From the NCBI GenBank assembly GCA_011048645.1, contig DSDR01000066.1, positions 1 to 5,360 of the forward strand: a DNA stretch of 5,360 bases, written 5' to 3'. Source of the DNA: Phycisphaerales bacterium. Lineage in GTDB: Bacteria; Planctomycetota; Phycisphaerae; Sedimentisphaerales; Anaerohalosphaeraceae. Under the pieces are notes generated by a model, which did not search any database, had not been told where the DNA came from, and saw nothing but the letters and a program-made list of their open reading frames with translations. Numbering within the stretch: position 1 is the first letter of the stretch; each line of letters starts with the position of its first letter. This document shows, in pieces, positions 1 through 4,760 of this stretch. A program made the translations under genes and the position numbers.

Positions 1-126
1 CCGCGTTACGCCGGACAGGCCAAATACGGGGTTTGGAATCGCGTGTTTAAGGCTTTTTTTGATTTGCTGGCGGTGCGTTGGATGAAAAAAAGGGTTTTGC
101 GCTATCGCGTCAGAGAAATTGAGTAG
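1..126 (+). CDS. C-terminal end of a family 2 glycosyltransferase (polyprenol-phosphate sugar transferase type), 5' partial
   Basis: The reading frame is open from the first base and ends at TAG 124-126, giving the last 41 residues. The tail contains RYAGQAKYGVWNR and then FFDLLAVRWMKKR. A (G)x(S/A)KYG stretch, an amphipathic or hydrophobic segment and a basic end are typical of the C-terminus of DPM1-like GT2 enzymes, which transfer a sugar from a nucleotide sugar to a polyprenyl phosphate at the inner membrane. The catalytic GT-A domain lies outside the window, so neither the donor nor the exact subfamily can be read. The basic VRWMKKRVLRYRVRE end fits a membrane-surface location. The stop lies just before or inside the start of the ComF-like gene, so the two are probably cotranscribed. 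The assignment rests on this tail only. Confidence 0.62.
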   Translation, partial: PRYAGQAKYGVWNRVFKAFFDLLAVRWMKKRVLRYRVREIE

Positions 127-151
127 GTCTTTTCGGCGGACTGCGAATCGG

Positions 152-922
152 ATGCTGACACACGTGCGACAACCTGTTACTCGCCTGTGGGATCGAGTGT
201 GCCGGGGCTTTGCCGGACTGGACGATTTGCTGTTTCCGCCGTATTGTCTTCTATGCCGGACGCCGATTGACAGGCAAAATGACGGTTTGTGCCTGACCTG
301 CTGGCAGGAACTGACGCGGAACGTTGCCGGCGATTACTGCCGTCGGTGCGGCCGCAACGCCAGCCCCTTCGGCATTGTCAACAACCGCTGCGGCGCCTGT
401 CAGAACGAAACGCCTGCATTCGATGGTATCATCCGAGCCGGCGTCTATGAAACGGCCTTGCGCAGCCTGATTCTGGCGTTCAAATTCCACCAGCGCACCG
501 AATACGCTCCGCGGCTCGGCCGGATGATGCGCGACGCGCTGACCGTTAGTAGCTTTGCGCGTCAAATCGACTTGTTCGTGCCCGTCCCTCTCCATTGGCG
601 GCGACGACTGGAACGCGGCTATAATCAGGCCTTCTACCTATCGCGTCATCTGTGTACGCCGCCGGCTCGTATCTGCACCGACCTGGTCCGAACCCGCTAC
701 ACCAAGCGCCAGTGGAATCTGACCGAAGCCCAGCGCCGCCGCAACGTCAAAAACGCCTTTGCCGTCCGTCGCGGCCATCCCTTCGAAGGCAAAACCGTCG
801 TCCTGGTCGATGATATTACGACCAGCGGCGCGACCTTAACCGAATGCGCCAACGTTCTCAAGGCCGCCGGCGCCAGACAGGTGTATGCCGTCGTGTCTGC
901 CGTTGCCCATCAGGACAAGTAG
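152..922 (+). CDS. ComF family protein (zinc-finger plus phosphoribosyltransferase domain)
   Basis: This is a ComF/GntX-type protein of 256 residues from ATG 152, or 267 from TTG 119. Numbering from TTG 119, an N-terminal zinc-binding region has four CxxC pairs (C43/C46, C58/C61, C74/C77, C91/C94). A type I phosphoribosyltransferase domain follows. It has a K-F-H-x-R-like step near 122, VPVPLHWRRRLERGYNQA at 154-171, RRRNVKNAF at 207-214 and the PRPP-loop signature VVLVDDITTSGAT at 227-239. In Bacillus and Haemophilus, ComF is needed for DNA uptake and is thought to act with ComFA and PriA on incoming single-stranded DNA. Many non-competent bacteria also carry a homologue whose substrate is unknown. 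No other competence gene is in view, so the role here is open. The start is uncertain. TTG 119 overlaps the upstream stop by 8 bases and has only AGAGAA very close to it. ATG 152 was chosen as the commoner codon, although its GGA lies 11 bases upstream. Confidence 0.93.
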   Translation: MLTHVRQPVTRLWDRVCRGFAGLDDLLFPPYCLLCRTPIDRQNDGLCLTCWQELTRNVAGDYCRRCGRNASPFGIVNNRCGACQNETPAFDGIIRAGVYETALRSLILAFKFHQRTEYAPRLGRMMRDALTVSSFARQIDLFVPVPLHWRRRLERGYNQAFYLSRHLCTPPARICTDLVRTRYTKRQWNLTEAQRRRNVKNAFAVRRGHPFEGKTVVLVDDITTSGATLTECANVLKAAGARQVYAVVSAVAHQDK

Positions 923-986
923 CCCCAGCAAAACAAATGAAGCAGTAAGATAATTTCGAGCGAACTGACCGCGCATTGTCGATAAA

Positions 987-1499
987 TTACGCGCTGAGTT
1001 TTGCCAGTGCGTCGCGAATCAAACCCTGAAGCACGCCGTCGGACAAGTCCGCAAGCTCCGGCTCCGGATGTTCGGCCCGCGCCATCGCACCAAGTACACG
1101 CTGGGCGATCTTTTTGTGGCGGTGCAGAGACTCGAATGTTTGCTCGGCCTGCGTCAGCTCCCCGTCGGCCATCTGACGAAGATACAGAATAGAATTCTTG
1201 ATGACCTCTTTTTCAGCAGCCTTTTGGGCGTTTGGGTCGTCTTGAGGTCCGTCGTCAATCGGCTGACGTTCCTTCAATATCTTGTGCGTCAGGTCATACG
1301 TTTCACGCATCAGCTCATTGACCTGTGTTTCTTCGGCCTCGTCAATCGGCGCCAGCTTCAGCTCCGGTTCATCATTGGATTTCGGCAGGGGGATATAACA
1401 CCGATGTTGGCAATACGGGCACTTGCCCCATTTGCCCCCTGTTTCGTCCCGCGCTTTGATTTTCTTTTTGCACGACTCACAATGAAAGCTGATCGCCAT
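987..1499 (-). CDS. uncharacterised zinc-ribbon protein with a helical C-terminal region
   Basis: The product has 170 residues and I do not recognise a named function. The N-terminus is a compact treble-clef or zinc-ribbon-like module: C7xxC10, then a basic stretch (KKKIKARDETGGKWGK), then C27xxC30, with a further Cys at 34. This layout (ISFHCxxCxKKI...GKCPxC) is common in small planctomycete proteins, where it precedes assorted effector or membrane regions. Residues 41-170 are charged and largely helical in character, with several acidic and Gln/Glu-rich segments, and show no transmembrane segment or signal peptide. The protein is therefore probably cytoplasmic. The ATG at 1499 has AGGG seven bases upstream (1507-1510). 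The gene lies 56 bases downstream of queF on the same strand and may share its transcript, but nothing ties it to queuosine synthesis. Its 3' end converges on the ComF-like gene. Confidence 0.85.
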   Translation of the reverse strand: MAISFHCESCKKKIKARDETGGKWGKCPYCQHRCYIPLPKSNDEPELKLAPIDEAEETQVNELMRETYDLTHKILKERQPIDDGPQDDPNAQKAAEKEVIKNSILYLRQMADGELTQAEQTFESLHRHKKIAQRVLGAMARAEHPEPELADLSDGVLQGLIRDALAKLSA

Positions 1500-1507
1500 G
1501 GTCCTGC

Positions 1508-1539
1508 CCTCTATGAAATAACATTGACACCGCTATGAA
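1508..1539 (-). repeat. pair of short direct repeats upstream of the zinc-ribbon gene
   Basis: On the minus strand, TTCATAGCGG (1530-1539) and TTCATAGAGG (1508-1517) match at 9 of 10 positions and start 22 bases apart, about two helical turns. The copy nearer the gene overlaps the AGGG ribosome-binding site. This could be a regulator binding site acting on the downstream zinc-ribbon gene, but in a 56-base spacer two such copies may also be chance. No convincing -35/-10 pair was found alongside. Confidence 0.25.
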
Positions 1540-1555
1540 TCACCGCACTCAGCAG

Positions 1556-1915
1556 TCAGTACGCTGTTTCGGCTGAATAGTCTGCCCGCACCTCGGTGGT
1601 GATCCCGCCGCGCGGCGTAAACTGCGAGGTGATCCGCATCCAGCGCGGCCGACAGGCCGAAACAAGATCATCCAAAATATCATTGGTCAATCGCTCATAA
1701 AAAATCCCCTGATTGCGGAAACTCTGCATATAAAATTTCAGACTTTTCAGCTCAATGCAGGATTTATCGGGGACATACTCAATCAGGATTTCGCCAAAAT
1801 CCGGCTGTCCCGTCTTGGGACACACGCTCGTAAACTCCGGACAGTGGATCGTAATGGTGTAATCCCGGCCGGGGCGGGGGTTGTCAAACAGTTCGATGGG
1901 CGGCTTATCACTCAT
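1556..1915 (-). CDS. queF: NADPH-dependent 7-cyano-7-deazaguanine reductase QueF
   Basis: QueF reduces the nitrile of preQ0 to the aminomethyl group of preQ1 with two NADPH. It acts in the cytoplasm, on the path to queuosine in tRNA. This is the short single-domain (YkvM-like) form, 119 residues from ATG 1915. Numbering from the upstream ATG 1927, the nucleophilic Cys36 sits in FTSVCPKTGQPDFG and Asp43 follows seven residues later, the spacing of Cys55/Asp62 in Bacillus subtilis QueF. The QueF motif ELKSLKFY is at 59-66. FRNQGIFYE at 70-78 holds the substrate-binding Glu78, and Tyr77 stands where B. subtilis has His96. RPRWMRI and RGGI complete the T-fold. ATG 1915 was chosen because GGAAG lies five bases upstream; ATG 1927 has poor spacing and would add MEVC. 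queC is divergent, which supports the assignment. Confidence 0.96.
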   Translation of the reverse strand: MSDKPPIELFDNPRPGRDYTITIHCPEFTSVCPKTGQPDFGEILIEYVPDKSCIELKSLKFYMQSFRNQGIFYERLTNDILDDLVSACRPRWMRITSQFTPRGGITTEVRADYSAETAY

Positions 1916-1920
1916 ACAGA

Positions 1921-1925
1921 CTTCC
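1921..1925 (-). promoter_or_regulatory. Shine-Dalgarno site that sets the queF start
   Basis: GGAAG on the minus strand ends five bases before ATG 1915. It overlaps the alternative ATG at 1927, so it can serve only the downstream start. This supports a QueF that begins MSDKPP. Confidence 0.55.
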
Positions 1926-1927
1926 AT

Positions 1928-2022
1928 TCCGTCAAAAAAACAGTGAGTTTTTGTTCAAAAAATGCTAAATTACCTTTGTATTTTAGTGCAAACCGGAATT
2001 GTTATCAAGGAATTCGACAAAA
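1928..2022. promoter_or_regulatory. divergent queF/queC control region
   Basis: This spacer between the divergent queF and queC genes is strikingly AT-rich compared with the GC-rich flanking genes, as expected for back-to-back promoters. A near-palindrome TTTTTG-TT-CAAAAA lies at 1948-1961, and TATTTT at 1979-1984 could be a -10 for queC, but no good -35 sits at the right distance. AAGGA at 2007-2011 is the queC ribosome-binding site, 11 bases from ATG 2023. I saw no preQ1-riboswitch-like stem plus A-rich tail on either strand. The promoter role is inferred from gene arrangement and composition and was not read from clear boxes. Confidence 0.5.
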
Positions 2023-2718
2023 ATGTCCACGAAATCAGCGATCATCTTGCTCAGCGGGGGGCTGGACTCGGCCACCACACTGGCCATCGCCAAAAACCAG
2101 GGGTACGACTGTTACGCAATGACGTTTCAGTACGGTCAGCGACACGCCTGCGAAATTCAGGCGGCCCGACGAATCGCAACGGCCTTCAATGTGCTCGAGC
2201 ACAAGTTCATCACGATCGATTTGGCGGCTTTCGGCGGGTCGGCCCTGACGGATCCGGCCCTTGCGGTACCCGCTGACAGAACTGACATATCCTCTGAAAT
2301 ACCAATTACTTACGTTCCTGCTCGCAACACCGTTTTTCTCAGTTATGCGCTGGCCTGGGCCGAGGTGCTGGGGCTGTGGGACATCTTCATCGGCGTCAAC
2401 GCCCTCGATTACAGCGGCTATCCCGATTGCCGCCCGGCCTTCATCGCAGCCTTTGAGAAAATGGCCAATCTTGCGACCGCCAGGGCCGTGCAGGGGCAGG
2501 GCACCTATCGCATCCGCACGCCGATTATCGAGATGACCAAAGCCCAAATCATACGCAGGGGGGTTGAGCTGGGCGTCGATTACGCCCTGACCCATAGCTG
2601 CTACGATCCTGATCCCGCAGGCCGGGCTTGCGGCCGCTGCGACGCCTGCCGACTGCGACTCAAAGGCTTCGAACAGGCCGGGCTGCGCGACCCGGTGAAA
2701 TACGTTAACAATCAGTAG
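2023..2718 (+). CDS. queC: 7-cyano-7-deazaguanine synthase QueC
   Basis: QueC converts 7-carboxy-7-deazaguanine, ammonia and ATP to preQ0, the precursor of queuosine. It is a cytoplasmic N-type ATP pyrophosphatase, and this one has 231 residues, the usual family size. In order from ATG 2023, the PP-loop SGGLDS is at 11-16, after the hydrophobic strand SAIILL. TFQYGQRH is near 34-41, YVPARNTVF near 97-105, and GVNALDYSGYPDCRP at 124-138. The C-terminal zinc site has Cys193 (in HSCYDP), Cys203, Cys206 and Cys209 (CGRCDAC). All motifs expected of an active enzyme are present. The frame extends upstream to TTG 1999, but ATG 2023 has AAGGA 11 bases before it and gives the typical MSTKSAIILLSGG start. 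The gene is divergent from queF, whose product uses its preQ0. The other preQ0 genes (folE, queD, queE) are not in the window. Confidence 0.97.
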   Translation: MSTKSAIILLSGGLDSATTLAIAKNQGYDCYAMTFQYGQRHACEIQAARRIATAFNVLEHKFITIDLAAFGGSALTDPALAVPADRTDISSEIPITYVPARNTVFLSYALAWAEVLGLWDIFIGVNALDYSGYPDCRPAFIAAFEKMANLATARAVQGQGTYRIRTPIIEMTKAQIIRRGVELGVDYALTHSCYDPDPAGRACGRCDACRLRLKGFEQAGLRDPVKYVNNQ

Positions 2719-2721
2719 CGC

Positions 2722-2737
2722 GGCGGCGCAAGCCGCC
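2722..2737 (+). terminator. GC-rich hairpin with a GCAA tetraloop just after queC
   Basis: GGCGGC (2722-2727), GCAA loop (2728-2731) and GCCGCC (2732-2737) form a perfect six-pair stem closed by a GNRA tetraloop, three bases after the queC stop. No T-tract follows, so it is not a standard intrinsic terminator. It may stabilise the transcript end or help termination. A second GCCGCC at 2743-2748 could pair with the same left arm. Confidence 0.4.
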
Positions 2738-2807
2738 CGATAGCCGCCCAATCAGAATGCAACCTGACGGCAAACCCTTAAACACCGCCATTTGCCCAAA
2801 AAATTGC

Positions 2808-2836
2808 TTTTATCGACGCGATATTCAGGGTATAGT
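2808..2836 (+). promoter_or_regulatory. candidate promoter of the pfkB-like operon
   Basis: TATAGT at 2831-2836 matches five of six -10 consensus bases. TTTATC at 2808-2813 is a weak -35 with a 17-base spacer. The pair lies about 45 bases before the first gene of a three-gene block, in an otherwise gene-free 163-base spacer, and follows the queC 3' hairpin. The assignment is plausible but rests mainly on the -10 box. Confidence 0.42.
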
Positions 2837-2881
2837 GGTCTGACAAAGACAAGGTTGATGTGAGCACAGCGAGGTGTAACA

Positions 2882-3847
2882 ATGACAGAACGGATTCCCA
2901 AAGTCCTTGTGGTCGGGCCGACCTATGTGGATATGGCGGTCAAATGCGAGATGTTTCCCGAACCCGGCAGGTCGGTCGAAGGGTCCGGTTTTTCCTGTGT
3001 ACCGACCGGAGCCGGACTGAACGAGGCGATTCAGGCCGCACTGTGCGGCGCCGAGGTCTATTTGCTTTCGCGTATCGGCGAAGACTGTTTCGGCGAGATG
3101 ATCAAACAAACCCTGCGGCGGTACGGCGTATCCACCGATCTGGTTTATTTGACTCAGGCCATCAGTACCGGTATCGTCGTAACGATGGTGGACGGCAACG
3201 GCGAAAATCGAAGCTGCCGCTCAGCCGGGGCCAATCGGGTGCTCGGACGGGATGAAATCGAATACGCCGGGGCCGAACAGCTCATTCAGACGGCCGATGT
3301 CTGTCTGGTCAGCGACGGCATCCCGCCGACGGCGGCGGTCTCGGCCATCCGCACGGCCGGCCTGCATAAAACCCGCGTCGTGCTCGAAGCACGCCTGCCG
3401 GGCGTGGAGCGACAAGTGCTGCGGTCGATTGACTGGCCGGTTGATTTCTACAACGCCGATGTCATTATTTTGCGATTTGAGGGCATTGTTTGCGCCTCGG
3501 AGCTTGGCGCCGGCGGCGACGGCGATCTGAAGTTTATCGGTACCGAACTGGTCGCCTGCGGCGCTCGATGCGTCGTCATCAGTATGGGCTGGCACGGCGC
3601 GCTGGTCATCGACCGGCAGGGACAGCGGCGCATACCCGGCATTACACTGGATGTGGTCGATCAGACCGGCTGTGAGTCGGCCTTTGCCGGCGCCCTGGCC
3701 GCAAGCTGCGGCAGCGGCGACAATCCAGACAGGGCGGTCAAGTTTGCCGTTGCCGCCGAGACGCTGGCCCGAAGCCGCTTCGGCCTGCACGACGCACTGC
3801 CCAAAAAAGAAGACATTCTTATGCTTCTGCAAGACCAGCCGGATTGA
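2882..3847 (+). CDS. PfkB/ribokinase-fold protein with degenerate catalytic motifs (probable pseudokinase)
   Basis: The protein has 321 residues, the normal length for the PfkB carbohydrate kinase family, whose members phosphorylate sugars or nucleosides with ATP. The fold is recognisable along its whole length. The first strand KVLVVGPTYVDM is at 7-18. GAGLNEA at 43-49 replaces the usual GGxGxNxA, and ALCGAEVYLLSRIGEDCFGE follows at 53-72. STGIVV is at 95-100, SAGANR at 114-119, and the C-terminal SRFGLHDALP at 298-307. The second family signature, normally DTxGAGDxF, reads DQTGCESAF at 260-268, so the catalytic Asp is Ser266 and the anion-hole glycines are lost. The NxxE metal and phosphate motif is also absent near 198-201. 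The family as a whole is known for kinase activity; loss of it here is my inference. GAGGTG at 2871-2876, five bases before ATG, is a good ribosome-binding site. The stop is five bases from the next start, so the genes are likely cotranscribed. Confidence 0.9.
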   Translation: MTERIPKVLVVGPTYVDMAVKCEMFPEPGRSVEGSGFSCVPTGAGLNEAIQAALCGAEVYLLSRIGEDCFGEMIKQTLRRYGVSTDLVYLTQAISTGIVVTMVDGNGENRSCRSAGANRVLGRDEIEYAGAEQLIQTADVCLVSDGIPPTAAVSAIRTAGLHKTRVVLEARLPGVERQVLRSIDWPVDFYNADVIILRFEGIVCASELGAGGDGDLKFIGTELVACGARCVVISMGWHGALVIDRQGQRRIPGITLDVVDQTGCESAFAGALAASCGSGDNPDRAVKFAVAAETLARSRFGLHDALPKKEDILMLLQDQPD

Positions 3848-3852
3848 GAACG

Positions 3853-4743
3853 ATGAAAAATTCAAAAACATCTGCGTGGCTCCTGCTGACCCTGCTGCTG
3901 TGGGCGGGAACTGTTCTTGCCGAAACATCTGCACCGGCCAGCGACCCCAATGCCCTCGAACAGCCCGTCAGTGTTGACCATTTACCGTGTATCAGCTATG
4001 CGTTTTATCCGTTTGATGAGCCGCGGCCGATTCGCGTGCATGTACTGGAGATTGACCTGTCGCAGGACACGGTCGAGCTGGCGGTTGTCATTGGCGACAA
4101 TCCGCCGCAAGAAGACCGAAACGCCGTCCGTGCCGATCCGCGCAAGCTGGCGGCCCATCCGCAGCTGATGGTGTTTGTCAATACCAATCCATGGACGCCG
4201 TGGGGACCGGTCTATCCGATGAACGTTATAATTTCCGGCCTGGCCGCGTCCGATGGCGTGGTTCGCAGCCCGCATCGCGGCGTATCGGTCTGGACAAATA
4301 AACAAGGCCGGGCCTTTATCGGCGATCCGAAAGACGCTGAAATCCAGGAAGGCGTCGGCGGCTTTCAGCAAATCCTCAAGGCCGGTCAGGTCATCGTCGA
4401 AAAGGGCGGTCCGCTGCATCCGCGTACGGCTATCGGCGTCAATGAACGCGGCGACCGGTTGGTTCTGGCGGTTGCCGATGGCAGGCAGCCGGGATTCAGC
4501 GAAGGCATGAGTCTGGAAGAATTGGCAACACTCATGAGCGATCTGGGCTGTCAGGACGCCGCCAATATGGACGGGGGCGGCAGCAGCGTCCTGGGCATTG
4601 TCGATAAGAACAACCGGATTCGCATCCTCAACCGGCCGCCCGGTCCGCCGGGCTATTTACGCCCGTTGCCCGTCATTTTAACCATCCGTCATAAGCAGGC
4701 CTCCGACGAATCGGATCAGCCTGGATGCCCTGAAAAAGAATGA
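3853..4743 (+). CDS. secreted phosphodiester glycosidase family protein (NAGPA/DUF2233 domain)
   Basis: The protein has 296 residues from ATG 3853. A signal peptide is evident: MKNSK, a Leu-rich core at about 8-20 and a likely cleavage after VLA23, so the mature protein is exported. The rest matches the family of mammalian uncovering enzyme (N-acetylglucosamine-1-phosphodiester alpha-N-acetylglucosaminidase) and bacterial YoeB/DUF2233 relatives, which cleave sugar-phosphodiester bonds. Matching features are HPRTAIGV at 189-196, LAVADGR at 205-211, GMSLEELATLMSDLG at 218-232 and the hallmark NMDGGGSS at 238-245. The N-terminal half has VNTNPW near 109-114 where many relatives have NGGxF. The substrate is unknown; cell-wall or exopolysaccharide phosphodiesters are plausible. 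ATG 3853 was preferred to TTG 3844, which overlaps the upstream stop, because it places a standard signal peptide at the start; its ribosome-binding site is weak (GAG). The stop overlaps a possible ATG of the next gene. Confidence 0.9.
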   Translation: MKNSKTSAWLLLTLLLWAGTVLAETSAPASDPNALEQPVSVDHLPCISYAFYPFDEPRPIRVHVLEIDLSQDTVELAVVIGDNPPQEDRNAVRADPRKLAAHPQLMVFVNTNPWTPWGPVYPMNVIISGLAASDGVVRSPHRGVSVWTNKQGRAFIGDPKDAEIQEGVGGFQQILKAGQVIVEKGGPLHPRTAIGVNERGDRLVLAVADGRQPGFSEGMSLEELATLMSDLGCQDAANMDGGGSSVLGIVDKNNRIRILNRPPGPPGYLRPLPVILTIRHKQASDESDQPGCPEKE

Positions 4744-4746
4744 ATC

Positions 4747-4753
4747 AGAGGGG
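4747..4753 (+). promoter_or_regulatory. strong Shine-Dalgarno site for the repeat-protein gene
   Basis: AGAGGGG lies seven bases before GTG 4761 and downstream of the alternative in-frame ATG 4740, so it favours the GTG start. An out-of-frame ATG at 4756 reads only ATG-ACG-TGA. The site lies just after the stop of the glycosidase gene, which would allow translation of the next gene to be reinitiated. Confidence 0.6.
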
Positions 4754-4760
4754 AAATGAC

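Noticed and set aside
923..986. Possible bidirectional terminator between the convergent ComF-like and zinc-ribbon genes
   Set aside because: Only weak, interrupted pairing (GCGC...GCGC) was found, and there is no T-tract. I see no definite feature in this spacer.
1068..1538. Open frame antisense to the zinc-ribbon gene
   Set aside because: The minus-strand frame has two CxxC pairs and a proper ribosome-binding site, while the plus-strand frame has no recognisable motif.
1928..2022. Possible preQ1 riboswitch before queC or queF
   Set aside because: An A-rich stretch and CTAA-like bases exist, but no stem-loop with the needed pseudoknot pairing could be drawn on either strand.
2035..2751. 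Long open frame antisense to queC
   Set aside because: It lies wholly opposite a gene with complete QueC motifs. Its translation is low in recognisable structure and reflects GC-rich codon bias on the other strand.
3658..3684. Sequencing error as the cause of the GCES motif
   Set aside because: The codons on both sides stay in frame with the family signature. Producing C-E-S from A-G-D would need several substitutions, which makes a simple indel unlikely.
3221..3934. Long antisense frame across the PfkB-like gene
   Set aside because: It is a shadow of a GC-rich coding region, and its sense frame matches the PfkB fold throughout.
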